A DNA stretch of 64,000 nt from Rallus limicola (Eukaryota; Chordata; Aves; Gruiformes; Rallidae): assembly GCA_022605955.1 (NCBI GenBank), contig JAKCOZ010000001.1, forward strand, positions 35,637,646-35,701,645, read 5' to 3'. The notes under the pieces are model-generated. The model was not told where the DNA came from. It searched no databases and saw only the letters and a list, made by a program, of their open reading frames with translations. A program made the translations under genes and the position numbers. Positions 1 to 11,990 of this stretch are shown here, piece by piece (positions within the stretch are counted from its first letter, which is position 1; every line of letters starts with the position of its first letter).

Positions 1-94
1 GCATGCTCAAACACGTGTTCACATATATGTAAATGTCTGCATGTACATTCATGTGGGCAAGAACACAAACAGTTTTGAAGTGTTTTGGATGTTT

Positions 95-152
95 CACAGA
101 ATTACAGTCACATGGTTGGAAAAGACCTTTGAAGACCAAGTCCAACCGATCC
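95..152 (-). mobile_element. CR1 LINE 3'-end fragment
   Basis: Read on the minus strand this is the last ~58 bases of a CR1 retrotransposon. It has a pyrimidine-rich stretch with TTTTCCAACCATGTGAC and ends in an ATTCTGTG-type unit, seen on the plus strand as CACAGAATTACAG followed by GGTTGGAAAAGACC and AGTCCAACC. It is a very short 5'-truncated copy with no coding part, and its internal border is uncertain because similarity fades after the AGTCCAACC box. Confidence 0.75.
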
Positions 153-2854
153 CATCTTCTTTCACTTCCCCCTTAGTCTGAGCAGTGTGACAGTCTGCAC
201 ATTTGGCTGGCATCCAGCGAAGCACTTCATCATGTGCTACCCTGGTACCCAGACAGCCAGGGAGGGGAGGCATCTGTGCACATGCCTGAGTGCCTCACGC
301 TGTCAGGAGCAGCACGTTCAGGGCCCTGCCAGATAAAGCCCTGAACACGTATCCCAGTGAACGGGGAAGGCAATGAGCTCCTGCAACAGGCGCCCTGCTT
401 TTTGATACGGCATTAAGCCTTATCTTTTTGATAAGACATTAGTATTAAGGTTGGATTCCTGGTGTATAGAAGGCGGGTTTTATGCCTCAGTGTTACCTGC
501 CGCCGCACACCTCTCCACACAAAATGGCAGTGGCCATCCAGCCAAGATGTGTAATTACATGCAAATGTGTGAGAAAGGCATCTATGTTAAGGACTGTTTG
601 AAAATTGTGTAATGCTTCCAAGGGTGGGGAGAATAAACTCCTAAAAAAAAGGGTGACAGGAGATTACTATGTTTGAAACCAATTTTGTCTCAGCATCTGC
701 ATTCTAATACTTTTGACCAAATTATAAACACATTATCTGTCCATTCCTATTGCAGAATATCTTGAAAATATTTAATAGGTGTTACTAATAGCTCATATTG
801 ATAGTTTCTGGGGGACTCCTTTTCCTAGTCCCTGTCATATTCTGTAAGTGTCAAGCACTGAGGGATTCAAAATTTATTCTGACTCTTATCACTTGCAGTC
901 CAAATAGGAACAAGTCACACTTTCTCTTCACCAGTCTGTAGTGACATAGCTTCTTATTTATGCACTATTGCAGGCAATTAGAAAGAATATATCCATTAGG
1001 CTGTGATTTTGGAACAGAAGAACAATATGCAGAGTAGTTCAGACATTGCTTTCCTTACAAATATTGTCCTTCTGTTTCATGCCTTTTTATTACTTCTGAT
1101 GCATCAGAAAAGATTCATGCAGGTCATGGGGAGGCCATAAAGGAGAAGGTTACATGGGTCAAAGAGAGTGATGACAGGAGCATGGACTGGTATTTTAACA
1201 GTAGGTATAGAGTGAAAAGGTTGGATTTTGATTTAAAGAGAAAGGTATGTCAAGGTCTTTTGACATTTAGGTGCCTGGCTCAAAGTATGTGCAGAAGATT
1301 ACACTGCAGGCTGCAGAGAGCAGTTGAAGTCTTCATAGCTCAGGAAAGAAAACAGAAGATTGCATTTGATGAGTTTTAAGATGTGAAGCCAGATGGAGAA
1401 TGTCTAAATTTACTGCTGTAAAGCAATAATTTCTGATCAGTTCTCTAACTTACGTGGCCACTGGATCAGGTACCTTGTGCTATGATGACGAGAGTGTCTT
1501 GGGAAGTCCCACAGAACTGGGATTATATTGGATAACACAAAAGAAGGCTAAGAGTTAACATTTTTTTCCACACCCGTGCTGATAGCAGTCGTTTAACTTT
1601 AGCAGGGTAACTGTCAGCTGAGTATAGCTGTAAGAAGAATGCTGGTTCAGGCAGGATTTGAATTAATACACAGATGAAAGGCTGCATAACCCCTTAGCAG
1701 CCATGGAGAAATCCTCATTCCTGGTTTCACTGTTCTAACAGTTTTCTGTAGTGAAAGGTCAGCAACTATTACTGAAAGTTCTTCATGCCATAGTCCTTCA
1801 TTTTGCACAGGATCACTTTTTTCTTTGTGCTTGGACCAAAAATCTCAACAAGAAGTCATTGTGGCAGTAAAAGAATGCTAAAAAGTTACAGTGTGCAAAA
1901 ACTGGCCCTAGGAAGATGAGGATATTCATCTGGATTTACTGGATATTTAATAATTCTATAGTGTTTGGCTTCATCCATAGTGTCTCTGTGGAGTGTCAGT
2001 TGTCCTGCTGTCTACATGAAGGACGAATGATAAGCCCTTGATGTCAGTTTGAGGTAGGAAAAGTGTTCCTATCTGTTAGCATTACAAACCCTAGTGAATG
2101 ACTAAAACAGAGATCAGTGCTTTGGGCTGTATCTGGAGTTAATGTGTTGAAGTCCAATGCAAAGTCTTTTCCCCCACTTAGTTGACACTAGGACTGTAGC
2201 TTATCCTGGAAGTGGAATGTATTTTTTATTGTTTTTTTCTTTTTATTTCTAAGTTTAGGATAATTCTGAAGGTAGAATAAACCTTATTGACTTTTTTGGT
2301 TCACTTCCTCCAATTGACATTTCCAAGCTGATAAGGTGCATCAATCATACTTCCCTGAAGATCTTGGTATTACAGAAAAGCATATTACTTAGCCTTTAGA
2401 TGCAGTTGACCTTATGATGAGATGAGTAATGAGGGAATTAATGTTCTTTAATCCTCCCTGTGATCATCTAAGGAAATTTGGCATAACACTTTTTTTTCTT
2501 TATGTTTACTCTTTCTATGAATTACTGGAGTGAGCGTTGTTTTCAGTGTTTCAGTTGTGCCATCTGTGAGTAACTGAATCTGAACTACCAGTTGTAATTT
2601 ATTGATAGAAAAGCATTAGACAATTCAGAATATCGAACCTTGAAAGCACTGCAGCCATAACCTTGGCAAATATAGGTCAAATTCATCAAGCAGGCATAAG
2701 TCCTGTATGTATCTCCATGTAATACTGCTGTTACCAGTACTACTGTCTCTTAATCCATAAATATCTGTAGTCTTTCCACCAGGCATGTACAGAACAGTGA
2801 TTTGACACTGCTCCATGGTTAATGAGCTGCCCAATAATCATTCCAGAGAGAGAG
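153..2854. other. No gene recognised; AT-rich non-repetitive stretch
   Basis: I see no conserved coding exon or known repeat here. The small open frames, such as the 65-codon one at 1182-1379, have no recognisable domain and no splice or promoter context. A short hairpin lies at 419-435 (arms CTTATC and GATAAG, loop of five T). A palindrome AACACGTGTT containing an E-box lies just upstream at 10-19. The rest is ordinary sequence. Confidence 0.5.
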
Positions 2855-2935
2855 AAAATCATAAAATCATAGATTTGTCTTGGTTGGAAGGGACCTTTTG
2901 GATCATCAAGTCCAACCATCAACCTAACCTAGATG
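2855..2935 (-). mobile_element. CR1 LINE 3'-end fragment
   Basis: Minus-strand CR1 tail. The plus strand shows AAAATCATAAAATCATAG, an ATTCTATG-like tail unit read in reverse, followed by GGTTGGAAGGGACC, then ATCAAGTCCAACC. Only the 3' UTR end survives and there is no reverse-transcriptase sequence. The following ~70 bases (to about 3000) might be a diverged continuation, but I could not align them convincingly. Confidence 0.8.
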
Positions 2936-5900
2936 CCTGGTAATCAGCTTCCAGTCATGACCAAGAACACCCCAGAGCTGGGTACTGTGTAAGAAACATG
3001 TCATATCCTCCACGTAACAGCCAAAGGAATACTATGCTAACCATGTCCATTTTGTCTTGTATGAGTCTTGGATGAATGAGTCTCTGGTCCCTTAGCATGG
3101 TTGCTTTGGGAGTGGCAGGTCCAGGTACCCCTTTGAGCCATGATCAATTTGCTATGCTTGGTCCTTGTCTGTGGCCTTCTCTGGCACATTTCCCAGTCCT
3201 TGCCCCTCCCCAGTGCCCTAAACATCTTTGACATCTCTGATACTTGTCTGCTGAGTACTCCCTCATGAGCCATAGGGCAACCACCTGAGAAACAGTCCTT
3301 GGTGGCTGTAGTTCCTCATTACAGAGATGAAGAGTGTAATTTTCAGGAAGCGATGGCAGCTCCTCAAATACTGATTGGCCTTTTTTTTTACATAAAACTT
3401 GTCTTTTTCTCACTCTGTAGTTCTTCAGTGACTCTGACATTGTTCGCTAACTGTGCAGGTGTTTTGGTTTTGTTTAGCAAAGTGTCAGGAGCTGTCAGCA
3501 CATGATTCATTGATATAATTTTGTGATTATATTACATGTGCAAGGAATTATAACAAACCATGAAGACTGATATGAGTGGAGAGTGAATGGAAATGCAGAA
3601 ACACCAGAGGAAAGAGCAGGAAAGTGGCATGTGTTGCTGGTATCTGTATGAGTAAGTCTTAAGGATCTCAATGCGTCCAGGTCACCCAGATCAGAAGTCA
3701 ACAGACACTGAGTAGATATTAATAACCAATTGAGTAAGAACAGGAATTACACTTCATTCATCAAGAATATAGAAAAGGATGTCCAATTCATCACCAACCT
3801 AAGAATAGCATAGGAGACATGATAAGGACTCTGCAGCTGGCATCCCTCACCTAGAGAGACAGACTGACCATCTAGGTACTGGTTCATTGTTTTAACATCT
3901 TTTACTCTTCATTGGGAGTTAAGATGGATTCACTATGATGTATATAGGCACATATATAATTTTAAATTGCTTAATGTCCTTCAAACTATTAGCCTATTGT
4001 CACATAGCTGTCAGGTATAGCATGTCTGGCAAAAGCAGATCTGACAGGAAAAATTTCTTGCTTAACTGCAGCTGTAGGTATCTTGGGGAAATATAGTAGG
4101 AATACCTCGTTTTTGCCAATCAGTGTAAAAAATTCTAAAAATCTGAACGAGTTAGATATCATGGCATTAACACTGGCCTTTCATTTTGATCATTTTATGG
4201 TAGCAGGTCTTCTTCAGTACTCCCTCTGGATATATTAATGGAATACTTAATTGTATATTTATTGTCATTGTACTTCAGGGCTGATGACTTTTTCAGGTAA
4301 CATCTTGTGTAACCTCTTAAACTTCTTATTAAGTCATTTCTACTGTGTGTCTTCCCACAGCTGTGATTCCAGCTTACCAGTACAGGCAGCTAGAAAAGGA
4401 ACATCGATGACTCTTACAACAAATCTCTGTGATTCTCCTTGTCTGTTGAAGCAGGCACAATGGTAAAGCCTCGGATCACTATGAAATACCCTTGAATTTT
4501 GCATTGTTCACTTCTTTTCATTCCAAAACACAGAATGAAAATTACATGTTGCATTTGTTTAGCAGTTTAAATTGTTTTTACATTTCCTCAGATGAAAATG
4601 GCATTTCTGTGGGCCTTGTTATAAAAAATACATTAGGTTTTCAGATGAAAAGCCTTGGCAGCAAACTTCAACCCAACATCTTCCCAAGCTCTTTAACACT
4701 TGTGCAACAGGATTCAATATTTCTCGGGGCATCTGTCACATTCTTGCAGATGTGAAAGCCTTAGAGAAAATATTTAATAAATATGCTTGATAAATTTGAT
4801 AAAGTATCAGTCCTATTCCCTGATATTATAACATGTAGGCAGCGGTGATGCCGGATCCTATGGCCTGGTTTTGTCACAGCTGGTAGTCAGAAGGCTCATG
4901 CTGACCATGTATTTCTTGAGCAAAAAGCAGCCAGAGTGATGGGTGACTGCTTGCTCCCTTCTTCCCTCCCTAGTTATAACAGGAGTGAAGTGCTTAGGTG
5001 CTCCCTTTGTTTCAAACCCCATTTTCAGCACAGTACCCAAGCCTGGATAATGCAGCTTTACTACAAACATTGTAAGTCTTCATGTGCACCTGAAATAATG
5101 TGGAACTCGTCGATTAACGTGTGGCCTCTTCTCTCCTGGTCAGGCATGAAAAAAAGAAGCTCCCATGACTGCTGATGAGAGTGTGTCATTGGTCACACCT
5201 GCCAAGACCCCTGGATTGTGTAAATCTTTGATAGGACAGAGAGAAAACCAACCACCAATGTCCCACCTGTCCCGCAGAAGGCAGCAGCATCTGGCCAGTG
5301 ATATGTTCTGCCACAGCTGATCAAGCAAGCGACTGTATTAAACACCAGCTGGGAAGTATCGTGCTGCTAAAAGCTTGCCATGTTTCCTGTATCGTGTTAG
5401 CTCTGTGGCTGCACTTTGATCCCTTCGTACAATGGGCTGTGAGCAAGGGGAAAAAAAAAAAAAGAAAAAAAGCTTTGAATCTCACATCAAAGCTCCCTGG
5501 CTAAAAATCCGGGCCTTAAAAGCACAATCCCAGCCCCAGAGCTAGCAGTAGATATCACTTTGTTCTTGGAAAGAAACAACTTTTCCGTTTCTAAAAATTC
5601 CCGGTCTGTTAGGACTTTGACATCTCAGATGATTGACCCTGAGCTGGACCTGGTAATGGGCAGGGAGCTGCACTTTGTTCCAGTCTGTCTGAGGTTATTA
5701 CACTGGCTCTGGGAGAGATGGAGAGAGTCTTTCCCTAGGAATGCCTATTAAGCAGACGGGAATCCAGAAGTAGGCAAAGAATAGCAAGGCCTATGCAGCC
5801 TGCGGACTCAGATGAACCCAGGGATCCTGCAGCTGTGCGCAGGGCTTCGAGTGCCAGCTCACGTTCAGCCCTGCCACATAACCTTGGCTGAGACAGAGCT

Positions 5901-8329
5901 GTGAGAGATTCCACAGAAAGGTCAGAAAGGTAAAATTTTAGAGAGAAGCAGGAGTGTGGAGACAAGATTATTAGCTGTTGGAGCATTTGAGAGGAAAACA
6001 CAGTGTGGAAAGGTGTAAAACCTTAAAGAAAAATCCCAAGGGTCAGTCAGGAATCCTTGGGTCATGGAACTGAATCACCATAGCTATCGGTGCCAGTGGA
6101 GCTGGTGGGGGACAGCAGCTCAGCTACATTTAGGGTCCCTTCTGGACAGCTGCAGAGGAGGAGCCCTCCCAGCCTGCAAAGACTCTTTCAGGTTGGTAAG
6201 CATATGAAAACCCAGTAACTAGGCACTATAGTATAACTGGGTTTGACTTCTAAGCATGTCCTGTTTGAAAAGACTGCACCCAGCTGCAGATGTCCAGGTG
6301 AACTGACCCTCAAAAGAGCCAAGAGGACAAAAACTGGAGGTCAAGCATTGGTGGATAAATGGTGACTTACTGCTGTCATTTAGCTAGGCTCCAGGCTATG
6401 GAGAAGCAGGAAGCCCTAGTGAGAGGTTTAGCTTGGAGGAGAACTGAAGAGGAGAATACACTAGCAGATTTTTGCCATAGTCAGGAAAAAAGATAGTTAG
6501 GAGTCATACCAAAAATCCTTCTGTGCCACAACGGCATGTTTAGGATGACACACTCCTGGCATGCTCAAAGTGTGCACTTTGAAAGATCCCTCCTTGTTCT
6601 CACAGTTTCACTGTACCTCTTATTGCTAAGAGAGTATTTCTCCCGAATACTAATAATCCATTAAGAAGATCCTTTTTTCTTGATTGCACAGCAGAAAAAA
6701 ACCAGAGGAAGGTGCTTCCACGAGACCCTGACCCATTCTGTTGCAGGCTACCTGATTGGAGGGTCTCTAGAGGGCACAGAAAAGGTAGGTATTTAAACAG
6801 TTTCTGAAGTCCTAAGAGGAAAATTAATATTCAAAGCTAATATGCATCATGTCTTAACTCAGTGTTCTGCTCACCAACCAAGGCTGGCAGAATTTTACTG
6901 TATTTGCCACAGATGTTTTCCCTGAGTCTTTCCACCCTTTCTCATTAATTCTTTTTTTTTAATCTTACTTTCTTACTGACCCCAAAATTCATTCTGATAC
7001 TTAATTTGGTTACTTCTTGTAAAGGTTAATATCTTACATCTGGAGGGTGTCCTGCAGATTGGCACAGCAGTGTTAAAATTGGTTCTCTTTAGTGGTTGTT
7101 AGAATTAAACTGTACCTGAGAGGACAAAAATGAAATTCTCATGTCTTCACACTCCTCCTCATCTAATAGCTACTAATAACTTTGCTAGGTATTTAAGATG
7201 CTTACATTGGTATCCCTGGTTATTGACCCTTAGATGAACTTCTCCAAGTTATTCTTGTCAGTTTAGGAGCAGAAGTTGTTTTTTATCTTCATTGATCTAA
7301 AGTCTTGTTGTTGCTGCCACTTCTTTCAAGTCTTGTCATTTTCTCAGACTTAAGGAGGAGTTGTTAACTCACCTTTCAACTTTTTATGGTGAATGCAAAG
7401 GTGAGTCTTTACATCGGTCTCGGTTTCTTTTTTATGCTCTTTCATTTTTGAAAATCTGAAGTATTTCAGTTTCTTGTTTTTAAGGCAGATATTAAATTTA
7501 ATTTGTTCATATTGCCCTTAATTTTTTTATTTCCAATAACAGCTGTTGTCATGCATTACCTACACGTCTGATACATAAAATGTCTCAAAGTGTCATGAGA
7601 AGTTATTGTGGCAGAAAGAGTTCTGCCAACGGTTCAACCAAATCTGGAAAAGGACTCCTTCTGCAAGAAATAATTTACCATTTGCTCATGATAAATTTGA
7701 AGAACAGAACTGCAAACTTATAGCTGTGATTTCTTTCTCTATTTTGTCAGGTCATCTGACCCATGCTTCCATAATTTATGATCTCTGAGAATAACTATGT
7801 TTTCCCTGTCCACAAGATCTAACATCTTTTGCAACTGCCATGGACTTTCACCATGCTATTCCATTTTCTTTCTGAATACCGATAGATTTATACTTCCTTT
7901 ATTTTCATTATTGAGTGCATAATTAGAAAAAGACCCTGACTATGGTACTATAATAATATCACTCTATTATTAATATGAAAATAATTTACTTGCTTTCTGG
8001 GGATAATGGAGATCTTATTTGATTTTTAAATTATTAAAGCTTACCCACAATGCAGATACATGGCTAACAGACTTCATTATTAGTTTTCCAGATAGCATGA
8101 ACTTTTAACTAATACAAGACTTTGCTAAGGCTTGTAGTCAATTGCTTCTTGTCAACCAGAAGAGTTTTTGGTGTATATCCACAAGAGTACATTTCAAACC
8201 ACTAATGAGTGATTTTATTATCATCTTCCCAAACTCAGATTCTGGATTAATTTAGTGCCAGGAAGGGATTTCTTTTTTAAAAAGTAAAATTCAATAAGAG
8301 TAACTTCTTTTTAGCAAAAACATTGTGTT

Positions 8330-8367
8330 GGGGGGAGGGGTGGGTGGGGGGAGTGGGGCGGGGAGGA
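8330..8367 (+). other. Predicted G-quadruplex tract
   Basis: A 38-base segment consists almost entirely of G on the plus strand. It has six runs of three or more G (6, 4, 3, 6, 4 and 4 bases), separated by loops of one to three bases. This easily satisfies the usual G3+N1-7 quadruplex rule and allows several alternative folds. It sits in otherwise AT-rich DNA. Whether it folds or has a function cannot be told from sequence. Confidence 0.7.
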
Positions 8368-8521
8368 TGCCAGGTATATCCTTATGCTTACTTAGTAAGA
8401 CTGAAAGCAAAGGGTCATTTTGATTTTCAAACATGGTTTATCTGGCCAAAGTGAAATGGTAAGATAGCATATTCATCTATGCTGTATTACCTTAAAATCA
8501 GGGAATGCATTTGTTTTACTG

Positions 8522-8543
8522 TAAACTCATCAATATGAGTTTA
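8522..8543. repeat. Perfect inverted repeat (hairpin)
   Basis: TAAACTCAT at 8522-8530 is exactly complementary to ATGAGTTTA at 8535-8543, with a four-base loop CAAT. It is too short for a microRNA precursor. It could form a small cruciform or be a binding site for a dimeric factor, but there is no further evidence of function. Confidence 0.6.
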
Positions 8544-8996
8544 TTAACACAATAAGTAGAATGAATTTATTAGTTGTTCTCTCATTTATGAGAAAAAGAG
8601 AATGAATAAAAAAATGTTAGTACCTAGCATTCCTTGAAAACAAACTATGGTATTATTAGCAGAATACAAAGGCAAGACTGATATATGGATTTGCCAGAGC
8701 AGTAAGCATAGGCTGTAGCATCCATCCCAGTATCCCCCAACATACTGTGTTTCTTTATCTCATGATGTGATTCACAGCCCCTCAATTCATACTGCTACTA
8801 ACCTGAATTTGAATTCACAGATAGTTAAGCGCAGTTACTTGTAGTTTATAAAGTCTTCAGGCTTCTTTAGATGAACTTTGTGAAGTAAGAATTATTTCTG
8901 AAAACTGATTGAAATATCAGGTGCTTTTGGATGTCCTCCACCAATATCACAAGAATAGTCTTCACATCAACTTCAGTCATTAAATTATATTGCTTT

Positions 8997-9366
8997 TCAG
9001 AGGAGGGCCATGAAGATGATAAGGAGCATTGAGCACCTCTCCTTTGAGGACAGGCTGAGACAGTTGGAATTGTTCAGCCTGGACAAGAGAAGGCTCCAGG
9101 GAGACCTTACAGTGGTCTTCCAGTACCTAAAGGGGACGCACAGGAAAGATGGGGATGCACTTTCTAATAGGGCCTGTAGCAACTGGACAAGGGATAATGG
9201 TTTTAAACTGAAAGAGGGTAGATTTAAACTAGATATGAGGAAGGAATTTGTTATGATGAGGGTAGTGAGACACTGGAACAGGTTGCCCAGAGAGATGTCA
9301 GATGCCCCATCCCTGGAAACATTCAAGGTCATGTTGGACGGAGTTCTGGGCGATCTGAACTAGTCC
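8997..9366 (+). mobile_element. CR1 LINE fragment: C-terminal end of ORF2 with an intact frame
   Basis: A plus-strand CR1 copy, truncated at its 5' end. An uninterrupted 117-codon frame (9010-9363) encodes the extreme C-terminal part of the CR1 ORF2 protein, downstream of the polymerase palm. Recognisable blocks in order are MKMIRSIEHLSFEDRLRQLE, KRRLQGDL, VFQYLKG, NGFKLKEGRFKLDMRK, VVRHWNRLPRE and PSLETFKV, ending at TAG where CR1 ORF2 normally ends. No catalytic residues are included, so it cannot act alone. The CR1 3' UTR and octamer tail are missing: similarity stops right at the stop codon, which is unusual because CR1 copies are normally truncated at the 5' end only. A 111-codon antisense frame here is a shadow. 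Confidence 0.93.
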
Positions 9367-9573
9367 CATCAGGATAAGATGCAACATGAACTTGGCTATG
9401 GTAATTGCTATTGAGCATACTCATGGTCTGCAGGCATACAGGATAATTTTATTTACACTTATCCCTGGATAAAGACATGTGGACAGTTTCCATAGCATAC
9501 TTGGCTCAAAGCTCATCTTAACTCACTTGCAAAAGGTTTTTTCAGCTATTTTTACTTGCAATCTCATTGCTCT

Positions 9574-9651
9574 GTATATATATATATATATGAAGTGTAT
9601 ATATAGTAATGGGTCTGTGTATATATATATATATACACACATATATATATG
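9574..9651. repeat. Compound (TA)n/(TG)n microsatellite
   Basis: Two alternating purine-pyrimidine blocks, at 9574-9592 and 9618-9651, consist of TA dinucleotides with TGTG and ACACAC interruptions, separated by a short unique spacer. The second block is nearly self-complementary and could extrude a cruciform. It is likely to be length-polymorphic. Confidence 0.85.
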
Positions 9652-11977
9652 TAAAAATATATACTTACATATTTGAAGAGAGAAAGAGCATTATAATATT
9701 TATAAAATGTTAGTCATAACCAGCTGTTTGATTGGGGTTTTTTCTCTACCTTGGTACAAAAATGTTATGTACTGAGAAAATGTCAATTTATGCACCTGTA
9801 TTTCATTCTGTCTTAAAATAAGACATGACCAAAAAAGCATTTAGTATAACATATACTGCATATTTAGCAGCAATGTGTCCCTCTTTGGCTCCCAGACAAG
9901 GACTTGCAGAGTTCAGATTTCCCAATATCTATGCTTGTATAAAACATTTTAGAGGTCTAGTGCTCTGCCTTTCTTTTCTCTGTGCCAAAATGGGGTATCA
10001 TGTCTAATTGCAGTCTTACTTCAAAGTGGTCCATATCACAGTAGCAGATGTCAATGTTTAATGCTGTCTATAGCTTTAATTGATGACAATGCTCAATGTA
10101 GAAGTACATTTTAGGGCACTGAAGATGGACCAAGGATTCATATTCTTCAGGGAACTGATTAATTTTAAACTTATTTCTTTCCTTGTGTCTATATTTAGTG
10201 TAAGAACAAATCATTTTCGTATAATTTTCTGTTCTGGTTACAATCTTAAGGGTGTCAAGGGAATGGATAAATGGATAAATGTTCTGCTATTTTCTCTTTA
10301 TTATTATAATTTTTCTCACAAGATTGAGAAAAAAGGGAGAATATAATGAGAAAAAAAATGCTCGGTATTGAAGCATTAAAATTTGGTGATAATTCATTCT
10401 TGTGACAGACTACAGCAAGTACAGAATGCAGTGTAAGATATATTCATTCTCCTGACAAAACCTGTGGAAGGAGTAGGAAATGGTATAAAAGTAATTTACT
10501 CTTATGACAACTGTCCTAAGGCAGCAGTCTTATGTCCTCTTAGAAATGTCCCTTGTGCCGACATAGCTGCGAATATTTTATTTAAAGGTACTCATCAGTT
10601 CAGATTTATCTCTAATGTACAGAAACAATACTGGGGTTTGTGCACAGGTCATTAATTCTGCTTTAAGAATATGAATATCATTTTTTCTGTCAGACTATTT
10701 AAAAGGGAAAGATGTCTCCACTCTGAATTTCTAGATGTTGACATCGATATAGGAATTTTTTATGATGTGATCTAGCAAAACTAAAAACAATCAGCTTTTG
10801 GCTTTTTCCTGCGTGGGTTTAGTTCTAAAGCACTGTATTATTTACATCAGTGAGAATAGTAATGGTTCAATTTAGAACTCTGCTCCTCGATGTAATCCCA
10901 CTGCCGCTACTGAGATGTGGAATAATAGGGCACTTTTTTTTCCCTAGCAATGTTGGCATGAGATTTGTGGGCTTGAAATATGTCACTTGAAATTACACGT
11001 CGACACAAAATTTAGCAATAGTAAACACTCAAATAAAGAACTATTAGAGCACAGAGCATTATCTGCTTCCCTGAATTGTTTCAATTGACTTTAATATAGT
11101 TTCACTGAGAAATTGTCCTGAGAACTTCACTGTTCGGTGATTAACCAATAAATAGCACGCAATATTTTTTAGGTTTAGACAGTATTTTCCTTGTGTTAGG
11201 AACCTCAAAGTGCTCTGCCAGAAAGGTTTAGACACTGGGAATGCTGTAATTGCCCAGGTGGATAATGATGTTGCTATATGCTCAGCAACAGTTTGCACAC
11301 TGTCGGCAATGACAAGTGGCTTTTTGTGGGCAGACAGAGGCTTTCACAGACCCTGGATGAAGAACGAAGGGATAGCTGAGCTTTCCTTTAGGCAGGGTAT
11401 GGAGGAGCTGGAACAAAGGTGCCTTTAGTGTCTATTGAACAGCCAAAGCCTACCCCAGAACTGCTGAGAAATAGAGATTGCATTATCTCACAAATAGTTG
11501 TCATGCGACTAACTTGAAAGAAATATAAATCTAGTCATCTGTCACCCTGAAGAATCCATGTAGTAAGGTATTTGAAGTAGCTAAGATTAGAGTAGCTTCA
11601 TTTGCAATTTAAATTTGCTACAGACTGTTTTTTGAAAGCATATAGAAGAGTCCTAGGGTGTGAAGCGTAGTTCAGTGGGGGGTTGTATTTGAGTTGTATT
11701 AAGGTAGTATTTCTCAAACTGCCTTTTACCCATATCTGGCTTTCCCCCATGTCTAGTTTTCAAAGGGAGAGTGAAACGTGTACAGAATCACCACCCCAAA
11801 CCATGCCCTGCTTTCTGCTTACACAACACAGCTCATTGTAGGGGAAGGACAAGGGATTGGTTCAGGAGTTTGGGTTCCAAGAGATTAAAAAATGCTGCAG
11901 TGCTCTTCATGTGAACATGAAGATTTTTATTTACTTTTTTTTTAATCTGACTCCAAAGTTCCACTGGTCCCATGAAC

Positions 11978-11990
11978 ACGCCAGGTGGCA
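11978..11990 (+). promoter_or_regulatory. CTCF-like core motif
   Basis: ACGCCAGGTGGCA matches 11 of 13 positions of the commonly used CTCF core CCASYAGRKGGCR, including all ten positions from S to R. The mismatches are at the flanking CCA. A single motif match in 64 kb is expected by chance, so this is only a candidate insulator or loop anchor. Confidence 0.2.

Larger units (their letters stand above)
2936..8996. other. No gene recognised; repeat-poor stretch with a G-quadruplex motif
   Basis: About 6 kb without a recognisable exon or repeat. Overlapping small frames on both strands at 3.0-3.5 kb are mutually exclusive and show no domain. Notable elements are the G-rich tract at 8330-8367 and a perfect 9-bp-arm hairpin at 8522-8543, listed separately. 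A modest GC rise at 5.7-6.2 kb carries no identifiable feature. Confidence 0.5.

Noticed and set aside
8997..9332. 111-codon antisense frame
   Set aside because: Shadow of the CR1 ORF2 frame on the other strand.
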